Source: Candidatus Bathyarchaeota archaeon (GTDB lineage Archaea > Thermoproteota > Bathyarchaeia > Bathyarchaeales > Bathycorpusculaceae). From it: DNA of 22,583 bases. The notes under the pieces were generated by a model that made no database searches, was not told where the DNA came from, and saw nothing but the letters and a program-made list of their open reading frames with translations. Within the stretch, counting starts at the first letter, position 1. Each line of letters opens with the position of its first letter. The translations under genes were made by a program, and so were the position numbers. The DNA lies in the NCBI GenBank assembly GCA_018396615.1, contig JAGTQT010000016.1, positions 1 to 22,583 of the forward strand. The letters are read 5' to 3'. Below are positions 7,912-15,217 of this stretch, piece after piece.

Positions 7912-7924
7912 GTTTTAATATTTG
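7912..7924 (+). promoter_or_regulatory. TATA-like box for the ABC exporter operon
   Basis: GTTTTAATATTTG lies about 33 nt before ATG 7951. The predicted transcript start near 7944 leaves a leader of only a few bases, which favours ATG 7951 over the more upstream start at 7900. Confidence 0.45.
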
Positions 7925-7950
7925 ACTTGCACTATTTTTGTGGAAACCTT

Positions 7951-8901
7951 ATGCACCCAATTGAAACAGAGAAGCTGACAAAGCTTTACGGCAAAACGAA
8001 AGCCCTGAGAGAACTAGACTTCACTCTGGATGAGGGCGAAATCATGGTTCTCTTAGGCCCAAATGGCTCAGGCAAAACCACGTTGCTGCTGATACTTTCT
8101 ACGGTCCTTAAGCCTACGTCAGGAAAAGCCAGCGTGATGGGCTTTGACGTCGTCAACCAATCAACCAAAGTCCGCCAAGTGCTCGGCATCTCCTTCCAAG
8201 ACGCAAGAGGCTTCTGGCGGCATAAGCCCATCGAAATCCTCCAGTTTCACGCTACCATATGCGGTGTCCCACGAGACAAACGGGAGACATTGATAGAGGA
8301 GATACTAAAGGATCTTGAACTGTGGGATGCGCGTGGAAAACTGTTTATGCATCTTTCTGGAGGGCAAGCTAAACGTCTTGAAGTCGCCAAGATTCTTGTT
8401 CAGCGCCCGAAGCTAGCCATTTTCGACGAACCGTCAAGCCAAGTTGATCTGCGGGGAAAACGAATAATCTGGGATCACATACGCAAGCTTCGCGAAGATG
8501 GCTCAACAATTCTTGTAGCAACTAATGAAGTTCGCGAAGCCGAATACTTGGCTGACCGGATAACCATTCTGGATAAAGGCGTTAAAGTAGCCTGCAACAC
8601 GCTTCAAAGCCTAAAAGATAGCATCGCGGGAGGAGACATCGTTGAACTCGAATTTGAGGCTAAAGACAGCAAGGATGTAGCCGAGGCGCTTGGCAACCTA
8701 GAAGGCACTTTCCGCGTTACCAAGGAGGAAGAAAATCACCTGCGAGCTTATGTTTCCATGGCTGAGGAATGGGTGCCAAAAATGACGAACATCTGCTATC
8801 AGAAAGGCGTGAAGGTGGTATCCGTAAGAGTAACCGAGCCGTCGCTTGACGACGTATTCCTCCACTTTACAGGACGAGCATTAGGAGCGACAGCCACTTG
8901 A
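7951..8901 (+). CDS. ABC-2 type exporter, ATP-binding subunit
   Basis: The ATPase of an exporter with the two permeases that follow. It shows Walker A GPNGSGKTT (36-44), a Q-loop glutamine in GISFQDARG, signature LSGGQAKRLEVAKIL (135-149) and Walker B LAIFDEP (155-161), then a C-terminal accessory domain ending EPSLDDVFLHFTGRAL, typical of the antibiotic/NodI-type subfamily. Oddities: the switch-region His is replaced by Asn (VATNEVREAE, codon 8524-8526), and the D-loop reads SSQVDL rather than the usual SGLD. Start ATG 7951 is preferred because a TATA-like box lies about 33 nt upstream. The stop overlaps the next start by four bases, so the three genes are translationally coupled. Substrate unknown. 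Confidence 0.93.
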   Translation: MHPIETEKLTKLYGKTKALRELDFTLDEGEIMVLLGPNGSGKTTLLLILSTVLKPTSGKASVMGFDVVNQSTKVRQVLGISFQDARGFWRHKPIEILQFHATICGVPRDKRETLIEEILKDLELWDARGKLFMHLSGGQAKRLEVAKILVQRPKLAIFDEPSSQVDLRGKRIIWDHIRKLREDGSTILVATNEVREAEYLADRITILDKGVKVACNTLQSLKDSIAGGDIVELEFEAKDSKDVAEALGNLEGTFRVTKEEENHLRAYVSMAEEWVPKMTNICYQKGVKVVSVRVTEPSLDDVFLHFTGRALGATAT

Positions 8902-9659
8902 GCACCATACTAAGACTTATCTGGTTCGACCTTAAGCAGGAGCTTAACCCTCCTATATGGATAGTTATGGAATGGGTGGTTTTCGGCATCCAGCTCACCG
9001 TCTATGGCGCGCTGATTTCACGTCTAGTGACCTCGATGGCAGATTATCTTCAGTTCTATGCTGTAGGCTTCGTTATTATGATGACTTTTGAAATAGGCTC
9101 GCACACAGGACGCCACTTTGTTGAACACGCTCACGAAGGGCGTCTGCCATACCTTCTCAGCCTTCCAATACCCCGATGGAAGCTCTTCCTAACAGTTGCG
9201 CTTCAAGGAGGAGTCGAGCTAGCGCTAATGCTAACCGTTCCGCTCTCTGTCACCTTATCAATAATTGGAAACCTCACCCCCATATCCGCTTTATCCGCTG
9301 TCGCTACGCTTTTTTGGCTAGGCTTCGGAGTTTCAGGCCTCATGCTTGGACTCTCGTTCATCGCTTTTCGTTCCGCAGATCTTTACACAGCCATAGTCAC
9401 CGCATTAAGCACAATGATAATCCGTTTCAGCACAGTGCTTTACCCGATGATATTTCTGCCAGCATCATACGCTGGCGCCGCGGCATTTAGCCCCTTAACA
9501 TACGGATCAGACCTTGTCAGATTCTTTCTCGGCTTTGATCCAAACATGCTGGTGAACCCACAGATAGCTATTGCAGTCTTGACCGCTCTCGCAGTCAGCA
9601 CACTTGGGCTAAGTGCAATGTTGATGCAGCGGATCGTGGAAGGAGTTAAAAGCGGATGA
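8898..9659 (+). CDS. ABC-2 type exporter, permease subunit 1
   Basis: A 253-residue membrane protein with about six hydrophobic segments, the size and topology of ABC-2 permeases. After the first helices it has a charged loop (HTGRHFVEHAHEGRLPYLLS) resembling the coupling region of ABC-2 permeases, in which a glutamate-containing stretch precedes LPYLLSLPIPRW. The start is a TTG overlapping the ATPase stop (TTGA), and the end overlaps the second permease (ATGA). With two different permeases, the exporter is likely a heterodimer on one dimer of the ATPase. Family from context and topology rather than a decisive motif. Confidence 0.85.
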   Translation: MSTILRLIWFDLKQELNPPIWIVMEWVVFGIQLTVYGALISRLVTSMADYLQFYAVGFVIMMTFEIGSHTGRHFVEHAHEGRLPYLLSLPIPRWKLFLTVALQGGVELALMLTVPLSVTLSIIGNLTPISALSAVATLFWLGFGVSGLMLGLSFIAFRSADLYTAIVTALSTMIIRFSTVLYPMIFLPASYAGAAAFSPLTYGSDLVRFFLGFDPNMLVNPQIAIAVLTALAVSTLGLSAMLMQRIVEGVKSG

Positions 9660-10432
9660 CAGAGATAAGGCGCATACTGCAGCTGGCACGCACTGACTTC
9701 TCATACTTCTTCCGCACGAAATGGCTGATGGCGGTTCTGCTGAGCCTAAACCTCTCGGACATGCTTGTCATCGGATTAGTTTACAAGGGATTAATGACCG
9801 TTAACTACTTCGCCTTCTTCGCTCCTGCCGTGGTCGTCATGGGGCTTTTCATGGGATCCATGGACACTGGCAGAAGGATATGGCTAGCTTTCAGAGAAGG
9901 GGTCATACAGTACTATCTTTCATTGCCTATCAGCAACCTTGGAGTCGTAGCTGCCTACCTAATAGCAGGAAGCCTTGCAGCCATGGTGTACTCGTCTTCG
10001 CTGCTTATCGTAGCGCTTCTAGTTCTTCCAGCTCAGGCAGTGCTGAATACACTTATCCTGCTACCATTCTTTTTCATACTTGCCATAGGCTTGGCAGGCA
10101 TAGCCGCAGCACTCGCGGCATTAGCCTCGACACATGGTGAATTCTTTTTTGCCTACCAGCAGCTTCTTCAAGTTCTGCTTCTTACCCTAAGCACTGTTTA
10201 CTACCCCCAAAGCGTTATGCAGCAGTATCTTCCGTCAGCTCTTGTTACTGTTGCTTCGGCGAACCCGCTAAGCATAGCAGCCGAAGCTCTGAGAGACTTT
10301 GTATTCACTGGAATCCCAATCCAGCCGTTTGTTGTCGTGCAACTGATTGTTTCAAGTGTGCCTTTCGCGTTGCTGGGCGCCTTCGCCTACTATAAAGCCT
10401 TGCAGAAGCTTCAGATAAAGGGAAAACTTTAG
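9656..10432 (+). CDS. ABC-2 type exporter, permease subunit 2
   Basis: A 258-residue polytopic membrane protein of the same plan as the preceding permease: an N-terminal amphipathic stretch (LARTDFSYFFRTKW), about six membrane helices, and the cytoplasmic loop GRRIWLAFREGVIQYYLSLP matching the permease-1 coupling region (GRLPYLLSLP). The two are therefore diverged paralogs. The ATG overlaps the stop of permease 1. Its 3' end overlaps by a few bases the relic gene on the other strand. The second half is rich in small and aliphatic residues, as expected for tightly packed helices. Substrate unknown. Confidence 0.85.
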   Translation: MTEIRRILQLARTDFSYFFRTKWLMAVLLSLNLSDMLVIGLVYKGLMTVNYFAFFAPAVVVMGLFMGSMDTGRRIWLAFREGVIQYYLSLPISNLGVVAAYLIAGSLAAMVYSSSLLIVALLVLPAQAVLNTLILLPFFFILAIGLAGIAAALAALASTHGEFFFAYQQLLQVLLLTLSTVYYPQSVMQQYLPSALVTVASANPLSIAAEALRDFVFTGIPIQPFVVVQLIVSSVPFALLGAFAYYKALQKLQIKGKL

Positions 10433-10680
10433 ACATGTTCCGATGCTTTGGGCGCTCCGCCATACATCTGGTCAGGAGCCAATATTTGCGGAAACCTTCT
10501 GCGCAAGATGCAACGGGCTGCATAACATAAGTGGCACGCATCCGCGTAGGCATCATCATGAGGCAAATTGAATCTCTCGACCAAAACCGCTGGGCTACTT
10601 CAAACAGAGCAGTGATCACATTGCAAGTCGCATTTGTATGTCAGCAGAAAATGAACACCTTTCAATTCCAACCGTGACAC
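10429..10680 (-). pseudogene. Radical SAM gene relic: internal deletion plus in-frame TGA
   Basis: One minus-strand frame from GTG 10680 to TAA 10429-10431 (84 codons) joins two pieces of a radical SAM protein. The first reads LKGVHFLLTYKCDLQCDHCSV, with the CX3CX2C iron-sulfur motif of the N-terminal barrel. After an in-frame TGA it continues SSPAVLVERFNLP, then DDAYADACHLCYAARC, RRRFPQILAPDQMYG and a short tail, which look like the end of such a protein, including an extra Cys pair. Family members are several hundred residues long, so most of the barrel is missing. TGA stands where related sequences have an aromatic residue, so TGG to TGA is likely. The promoter side is still present (10690-10697). 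A selenocysteine mini-protein is conceivable but unlikely. Confidence 0.7.
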
Positions 10681-10689
10681 CGATTAAAC

Positions 10690-10697
10690 ATTAATAT
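10690..10697. promoter_or_regulatory. Symmetric TATA element between the radical-SAM relic and the flippase unit
   Basis: ATTAATAT reads ATATTAAT on the other strand. On the plus strand it predicts a transcript start near 10720, just before GGAGG (10724-10728). On the minus strand it predicts one near 10668, among the candidate starts of the relic. The intact ancestor of the relic may thus have been divergently transcribed with the flippase unit. Confidence 0.45.
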
Positions 10698-10734
10698 CCT
10701 AACACAATTAAATCTTCGGACACGGAGGCTTGAC

Positions 10735-10824
10735 GTGGAAAGCCCTGACATGGAGGCTAAATCTGAAAAGCAGCCTTTGCATCTGCTTCTTGGCGCCTTC
10801 TCACTTAGGTGCGGATGCAAATGA
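10735..10824 (+). CDS. 29-residue upstream ORF coupled to the flippase-like gene
   Basis: GTG 10735 has a consensus GGAGG six bases upstream (10724-10728) and a TATA element 40 bp before it. The frame codes for a charged start (ESPDMEAKSEKQ), then LHLLLGAFSLRCGCK, and ends at TGA 10822-10824, overlapping the flippase ATG at 10821 as ATGA. The frame differs from that of the flippase, so it is not an N-terminal extension. It could be a leader peptide coupling translation, a real small protein, or the start of the flippase followed by a sequencing frameshift. Too short for homology; the support is its signals and overlap. Confidence 0.5.
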   Translation: MESPDMEAKSEKQPLHLLLGAFSLRCGCK

Positions 10825-11909
10825 CAGCTAGATACAACATTACGTGGAAAACTGGTCTCTTCATTATCGTAGGGCTACTTGCCTTCGTTGTCTACATCCT
10901 GGTCTACAGGTACATGTTCAACGCAGACATCTCCATTATCGCAAGCTTGCAACGCACAAACCTCGTGTTCTTCATAATAGGACTTGTTGTCGTACTTTTG
11001 GATACGCTCTTTTTCACGCTTGCGTGGCATTCTCTGCTGAAATTCCTATCCGTAAAGATCTCTGTTGGCAAAACTTTACTTTACGTGCTTTTCGGCACAT
11101 TTGTAGATATCCTTGTTCCCGCAGAGTCGTTGAGCGGTGAGATCTCTAAGGTCTACCTTGTAACGCGAGACCAAGAGGGATCGATGGGAAAAGCCACAGC
11201 GTCTCTTGTTGTTCAGAGATTAATAGGCATGACTATAAATATCGCTACGCTCCTTGCTGGCGCAACCTTGCTTCTTGTGGAAAGACTGCTTTCTGGTGCA
11301 ATGCTTGTCTTGATATTAACGCTTGTTAGTTTGACATTTGTTTTTCTGCTTTTGCTTTTGCTACTGTGTGTTAAAGAGAAATGGACTTTGTGGATAGTTA
11401 GCTCAGTAGTGAGCTTTGTTGACCGCATCACAAAAGGACACTGGAAGCTTTCGAAGGTGAAAGGCGAGATGATGGAAGCTGCCAAAATATTTCACTGCGC
11501 GATGAAAGAATTTGCCCGTGCACCGAAAACAGTGTTCATTGCATCATTTTTTAGTGCCACGTCATGGATTTTGGTCATATTAACCTTCTATCTTTCATTT
11601 ATGTCTGTTGGATACACGGCTATAAGCTTGAGCGTAATTCTAGTCATATGCTCAGTCTTTGCAGCCGTAAAATCCATACCAGTGGGAATTCCTTTTGAGG
11701 TTGGCATACCAGAAATGACCTTGTTTACCCTGTTTGTATGGTTCGGTGTACCTGCCGAGACAAGCTTCACCGTCACGGTAATATTAAGACTACTAACTCT
11801 CTGGTTCAAATTCATCTTGGGATTTGCTGCTCAACAATGGCTTGGAATAAAAGCAATCACAAGCTTAGGTAGCGACGAAACGACCGATTCTGGATTAGAA
11901 AAGACCTAA
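10821..11909 (+). CDS. Flippase-like integral membrane protein (LPG synthase TM / UPF0104 family)
   Basis: A 362-residue protein with about eight hydrophobic helices and the family marks of the lysylphosphatidylglycerol-synthase transmembrane domain (PF03706). These are FGTFVDILVPAESLSGEISKVYLV in the second third, then KATASLVVQRLIG, and a terminal cluster with PVGIPFEVGIPEMTLFTLF. Archaeal members lack the aminoacyl-transfer domain and are thought to move lipids or lipid-linked sugars; the substrate here is unknown. Start: ATG 10821 is favoured over GTG 10809 and ATG 10815 because it overlaps the stop of the upstream small ORF. The 375-bp stretch between the ABC operon and this gene holds the radical-SAM relic, the promoter and that small ORF. 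Confidence 0.87.
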   Translation: MTARYNITWKTGLFIIVGLLAFVVYILVYRYMFNADISIIASLQRTNLVFFIIGLVVVLLDTLFFTLAWHSLLKFLSVKISVGKTLLYVLFGTFVDILVPAESLSGEISKVYLVTRDQEGSMGKATASLVVQRLIGMTINIATLLAGATLLLVERLLSGAMLVLILTLVSLTFVFLLLLLLLCVKEKWTLWIVSSVVSFVDRITKGHWKLSKVKGEMMEAAKIFHCAMKEFARAPKTVFIASFFSATSWILVILTFYLSFMSVGYTAISLSVILVICSVFAAVKSIPVGIPFEVGIPEMTLFTLFVWFGVPAETSFTVTVILRLLTLWFKFILGFAAQQWLGIKAITSLGSDETTDSGLEKT

Positions 11910-11939
11910 ATCTGCTTTATGATGTTAGTCATAATGTAG

Positions 11940-12401
11940 ATGCTGCAAATGGCTATGACAATAGAAACTGCGTTAAGCCAAGATTTGGACAAACTATGTG
12001 AAATCGAGGAAAAATGCTTTCAAAACGAAGCTTTTTCCAAAAAGCAGATAGCCTACCTCCTAGCTGACTACAATTCCATCAGCTTAGTGGCCAAAGAAAA
12101 TAGCAAGCTTTTAGGATTCATTATTGGAACAACTTACTTTTCCAGAAACGCTCTCAACGGACACATAGTAACTCTTGACGTAGCTCCTGAACACCGGCGC
12201 AAGGGAGTAGCATCAAGGCTTATGCAGGAAATTGAGAAGATCTTCAAAGAGAAAAACGTTAAAACATGTCACCTTGAGGTTAGGGAAGACAACGTCGCTG
12301 CTCTGAATCTTTACACAAAGTTGGGGTACAAAAAAGTTGGGCTGCTTGAAAACTACTACGGAAGCGCCCATGGAATATATTTGAAAAAGCCCTTAGCCTA
12401 G
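11940..12401 (+). CDS. rimI: GNAT N-acetyltransferase, RimI/Ard1-like
   Basis: A GNAT-fold protein of about 150 residues. The acetyl-CoA-binding region is VTLDVAPEHRRKGVASRLM (the RRKGVA segment matches the R/Q-x-x-G-x-G/A loop), followed by LEVREDNVAALNLYTKLGYKKVG, the C-terminal signature of the RimI/Ard1 group that acetylates protein N-termini. The final YYGSAHGIYLKKPL also fits that group. In archaea one such enzyme usually handles many cytosolic proteins. Three in-frame ATGs (11940, 11949, 11955) compete; family alignment favours a start near MTIETALSQDLDKL (11955). It follows the flippase gene by 30 bp and overlaps the PPC gene tail to tail by 9 bp. Confidence 0.9.
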   Translation: MLQMAMTIETALSQDLDKLCEIEEKCFQNEAFSKKQIAYLLADYNSISLVAKENSKLLGFIIGTTYFSRNALNGHIVTLDVAPEHRRKGVASRLMQEIEKIFKEKNVKTCHLEVREDNVAALNLYTKLGYKKVGLLENYYGSAHGIYLKKPLA

Positions 12402-12818
12402 CCTCAAAAGATTAAGACCCGTTTTCTCATCACGAGCTCGAACCAGATCCACGCCCACACTCTCAACGATCACAAGTTCTGCAGTTGCTCCCACAGGTGA
12501 CCCCTTCATCAAATGTCCTCCAGAAGCTACCCCTTTCCTATCTGAGACAACAATGTGTGCATGAACCATTGGTTCCCCTGCCTCATTAACAGCTATGTTT
12601 CCCATTCCCGATGCAATTTCAAGCGGGCCTTCCAGTTCGACATTCTCGTATTTTCCATCCTTGTAGTAGCCAAGTGTAGCCTTCTTCAAGCTTCCAATGA
12701 CTATGAAAAAGCCTGCTCTAACTTTGCTTTCTTTAACTCCTCTTAGAATTGCGTCCGGCAAGTCCTCGTCTTCAAAGATGCGTGCGACATATACTTGTCC
12801 CACCTGTCCTCTAAACAT
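12393..12818 (-). CDS. PPC/DUF296 domain protein
   Basis: Matches the PPC domain (PF03479), known from plant AT-hook proteins and from stand-alone prokaryotic proteins that form trimers. The signature VHAHIVVSDRKG, then GGHLMKG and TAELVIVES, is intact, including the two His and the GGHL turn. Function of the prokaryotic form is not established; nucleotide or DNA-linked roles have been suggested. Start: an upstream GTG at 12878 would lie at or before the predicted transcript start, and family members begin close to the first strand (VGQVYVARI), so ATG 12818 is chosen (141 residues). If GTG 12878 is used the protein gains 20 residues. Divergent from the small basic protein, with one TATA element apparently shared. 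Confidence 0.85.
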   Translation of the reverse strand: MFRGQVGQVYVARIFEDEDLPDAILRGVKESKVRAGFFIVIGSLKKATLGYYKDGKYENVELEGPLEIASGMGNIAVNEAGEPMVHAHIVVSDRKGVASGGHLMKGSPVGATAELVIVESVGVDLVRARDEKTGLNLLRLG

Positions 12819-12890
12819 GTTGGTTTTCGCCGCTAAACCTTCTGAGTTTCTGGCTTGAAAGCTTTTCGAACGTAACACTAAAAAAGACTG

Positions 12891-12901
12891 AAATATAATA
12901 G
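12891..12901. promoter_or_regulatory. Shared TATA element between PPC protein and small basic protein
   Basis: AAATATAATAG on the plus strand is CTATTATATTT on the minus strand. Transcript starts would fall near 12870 (minus) and near 12918 (plus). The latter coincides with ATG 12915, suggesting a leaderless message for the small basic protein. Confidence 0.5.
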
Positions 12902-12914
12902 TTGATTGAGCGTT

Positions 12915-13196
12915 ATGGTGGCAATAAAAGGGAACAGTGGAGAAACGCAGAGGCTAGTTAAAGCAATTGTAGTCCTTATTCGGAACACCACATGGAGATG
13001 TGGAGCACTGGAACGCGCAATAGTCAAGCATCTTCATAAGAAAGGCACAGACTTTGGAAAACGCGGTGTGCCCTTAAATGAGATGCTTCAAAACTTTCAG
13101 GTTATGAAGGGAAAAAAGCGTAACGAGTTCCTAGACGCGATAAGACGCTTAGAAAGAAGGAATATAATAAGAATCCTGAAACTTGGGTCTCCTTGA
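12915..13196 (+). CDS. Small basic protein, probably winged-helix DNA-binding
   Basis: A 93-residue, lysine/arginine-rich protein not recognised as a named family. Predicted to be nearly all helical: GETQRLVKAIVVLIRNTTW, then GALERAIVKHLHKKG, a loop, and EFLDAIRRLERRNIIRILKLG. The last piece has the look of the recognition helix and wing of a small winged-helix domain (a helix ending in RRLERRNII followed by a short strand). Start: ATG 12915 sits at the predicted transcript start; TTG 12906 is the alternative. It is divergent from the PPC gene and convergent with the HhH protein (7 bp between stops). A role as a local regulator is inference. Confidence 0.65.
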   Translation: MVAIKGNSGETQRLVKAIVVLIRNTTWRCGALERAIVKHLHKKGTDFGKRGVPLNEMLQNFQVMKGKKRNEFLDAIRRLERRNIIRILKLGSP

Positions 13197-13203
13197 TCCC
13201 CTT

Positions 13204-13665
13204 TTAGCTTTTCTCAACAAGTTCTTTAGCGCTTTGTATCCATCTCTGCGTGAACCACGGTGAAATCTTGAGTTTAGCAGCCAAGTCTTCTGCCGATGCA
13301 TTTGCCAAGTCTTGGACGCTGTTAATGCCTAACGCCTTAAGCTGATCCGCACGTTTCTGTTTTATGCCCTTCACACTTGTAAGCTCCATAACCGGCTTTG
13401 ACTCAGCTATCTCAATTTTTGTTTCCTCAACCACCGAAGACGTTGCCTGTTGCACTAGAGCTGGAACAGGTGTAGCTGGCGTTTCAACCGAGGTACTCAA
13501 GCGTGGTCTCTGTGAAAAGCCAAGCGCAATGAAAAGCAGCCCAAGTATGACCGTTGTCAGGACTGAAAGGTTTCTCTCGAAATCTGATTCAATCAAAGCA
13601 AATGTTAACCCAGTTATTGCAAAGCATATAACTGCAACCACATAGAGCACGTAATCGGTACGCAT
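13204..13665 (-). CDS. Membrane-anchored helix-hairpin-helix protein
   Basis: A 153-residue protein in two parts. Residues 1-50 hold two membrane helices (YVLYVVAVICFAITGLTFAL and VLTTVILGLLFIALGF). A Pro/Thr/Val-rich linker follows, and the last 60 residues form a helix-hairpin-helix domain: ELTSVKGIKQKRADQLKALG, SVQDLANASAEDLAAKL. HhH motifs of this type usually contact DNA or mediate protein interactions, so this copy is tethered to the inner face of the membrane. Start: ATG 13665 has GGGGAGG five bases upstream, much better than the start at 13686; a TATA-like TTTTAAA lies near 13710. Function unknown; DNA tethering is inference. Confidence 0.78.
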   Translation of the reverse strand: MRTDYVLYVVAVICFAITGLTFALIESDFERNLSVLTTVILGLLFIALGFSQRPRLSTSVETPATPVPALVQQATSSVVEETKIEIAESKPVMELTSVKGIKQKRADQLKALGINSVQDLANASAEDLAAKLKISPWFTQRWIQSAKELVEKS

Positions 13666-13734
13666 GTTTCCTCCCCTTTTCGACACACCTATGTTCTATG
13701 GAAGAGTTTAAAAGATTTTCTAAACCTCAGAAAC

Positions 13735-13740
13735 AAAAAA
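13735..13740 (-). terminator. T-run downstream of malic enzyme
   Basis: Six T in a row on the minus strand, followed by G and three more T, about 50 nt past the malic enzyme stop. This fits the T-rich terminators of archaea. No hairpin is needed or seen. Confidence 0.35.
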
Positions 13741-13790
13741 GGCGGAAAATTGGTTGTTTTTGGTCTTTTTTATGTTTAAGGCGGACTGCG

Positions 13791-15170
13791 TTATTTGAGA
13801 AGCTTTTCTTCCGGCGGCGCTGGCTTTATCTGCCCATGCTTCATCAGAAGCTTCGTGCATTCCCTAGCATTCTGGATAATAGCTTTGGCTTTCTCATAAA
13901 GCTCCTGTCTACTAGGCTTGATTCTCGCTACACCTTGATCTATCGACTTCAAAGCGCATGCAACAGCCTCGCGTGGGTAGACTTCCCATTCCTCCATCCT
14001 TGGAAGAATGTCTTCTTCATGCATCCCGCGTTCTTCGGCAAATTTGGCAAGCTCCTCTGCCGCAGCTATGCACATGTCATCCGTGACAGTCTTTGCCCCC
14101 ACATCCAAGACACCTCTGAATATGGCTGGAAAGCCTAGACTATTGTTCACTTGATTGGGAAAGTCGCTTCTGCCTGTTGAGATGATTCTTGCACCTGCCT
14201 CCTTAGCTTCCCAAGGCCAAATCTCGGGAATCGGGTTCGCGCAAGCAAAAACTATAGCATCATCAGCCATCGTTCGAACCCACTCCTTCTTTATTGTTCC
14301 TGGACCAGGCTTAGAGGCAGCTACGACTGCGTCTACGCCTTTAAAGGCTTCGGCGATGTCGCCTTTTCTACGTTCAGCATTGGTTTTCTGCGACAGCTCA
14401 TACTTCCATGGATCTTCTTCTTTGGTTATGTCTTCTCTGCCGGGGTAGATTATTCCCTTTGTGTCTACGAGAAGTATGTTGCCTGGCTTCATGCCCCATC
14501 TTATGAGGACGTAGGCTGTTCTTAGGTTGGCTGCTCCTGCGCCTATGAGAGCCACTAGACTGTTGCTGGGTTTTTTGCCTACGATTTTGAAGGCGTTAAT
14601 CAGTCCTGCTAGGATAACGGTTGCTGTGCCCTGTTGGTCGTCATGCCAGACAGGTATCTGCAGTTTTTCCCTTGCCTTCTCAAGTACGTAGAAGCATTTG
14701 GGTTTCTCTATGTCTTCGAGGTTTATGCCTCCGAATGATGGTTCAATGAGTTCGCATGCTCTGACGATTTCGTCTGGGTCTTTGGTTCTCAGGCATATTG
14801 GGAATCCGTCTACACCGCCTAGGTACTTGAACAACAATGCTTTGCCTTCCATGACGGGCATTGCTGCTTCAGGGCCAATGTTGCCTAGGCCGAGCACTCG
14901 TGTGCCGTCGGTGACGACGGCGACGTAGTTCCATCTGTTGGTTAGTTCAAACGAGAGGTCTTTGTTTGCTTGGATTTCTTTGCATGGTGTTGCGACGCCT
15001 GGTGTGTACCAGATTGCGAAGTCTGCTGGGCTTGAGATGGAGCATTTGGGCATTACTTGGACCTTGCCTTCGTAGAACTTGTGCATGGGAGAGGCAAGCA
15101 TTGAGGGTTTTTTGGCTTTTGCAAGAAGTTCTTCGACTGTAGGTTTTCTTTCTTCCTTTTTGCTTGTCAT
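13791..15170 (-). CDS. NAD(P)-dependent malic enzyme
   Basis: Oxidative decarboxylation of malate to pyruvate and CO2 with reduction of NAD(P), in the cytosol. The 459-residue length matches the short archaeal/bacterial type without a phosphotransacetylase domain. N-terminal domain: IWYTPGVATPCKEI, then VVTDGTRVLGLGNIGPEAAMPVMEGK with the catalytic Lys, and DDQQGTATV with metal-binding Asp residues. Rossmann part: ALIGAGAANLRTAYVLI, FACANPIPEIWPWEA and SDFPNQVNNSLGFPAIFRG. All expected active-site segments are present. ATG 15170 is preceded by GGAAGA and a TATA box near 15214. It probably feeds pyruvate and reducing power to anabolism. Base composition of the 5' half is more C/A-rich at third positions than the 3' half. 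Confidence 0.96.
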   Translation of the reverse strand: MTSKKEERKPTVEELLAKAKKPSMLASPMHKFYEGKVQVMPKCSISSPADFAIWYTPGVATPCKEIQANKDLSFELTNRWNYVAVVTDGTRVLGLGNIGPEAAMPVMEGKALLFKYLGGVDGFPICLRTKDPDEIVRACELIEPSFGGINLEDIEKPKCFYVLEKAREKLQIPVWHDDQQGTATVILAGLINAFKIVGKKPSNSLVALIGAGAANLRTAYVLIRWGMKPGNILLVDTKGIIYPGREDITKEEDPWKYELSQKTNAERRKGDIAEAFKGVDAVVAASKPGPGTIKKEWVRTMADDAIVFACANPIPEIWPWEAKEAGARIISTGRSDFPNQVNNSLGFPAIFRGVLDVGAKTVTDDMCIAAAEELAKFAEERGMHEEDILPRMEEWEVYPREAVACALKSIDQGVARIKPSRQELYEKAKAIIQNARECTKLLMKHGQIKPAPPEEKLLK

Positions 15171-15210
15171 GTTATCATTCTTCCTTTTTGCTGAGTTTGT
15201 TTAGAGCCAC

Positions 15211-15217
15211 GTATAAG
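15211..15217 (-). promoter_or_regulatory. TATA box for malic enzyme
   Basis: The minus strand reads CTTATAC. A transcript starting about 26 nt on (near 15188) leaves a leader of about 18 nt carrying GGAAGA before ATG 15170. The rest of the 233-bp interval up to the SSB stop shows nothing convincing beyond the hairpin at 15382-15395. Confidence 0.45.

Noticed and set aside
10305..10619. A 104-codon minus-strand ORF over the end of permease 2
   Set aside because: It is a different frame over the radical-SAM relic and the permease; its translation has no coherent domain, whereas the neighbouring frame shows clear radical-SAM motifs.
11790..11820. A GGTTCAAATTC-like string resembling a tRNA T-loop
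   Set aside because: It lies inside the flippase coding frame and no acceptor, D-arm or anticodon stem can be drawn around it.
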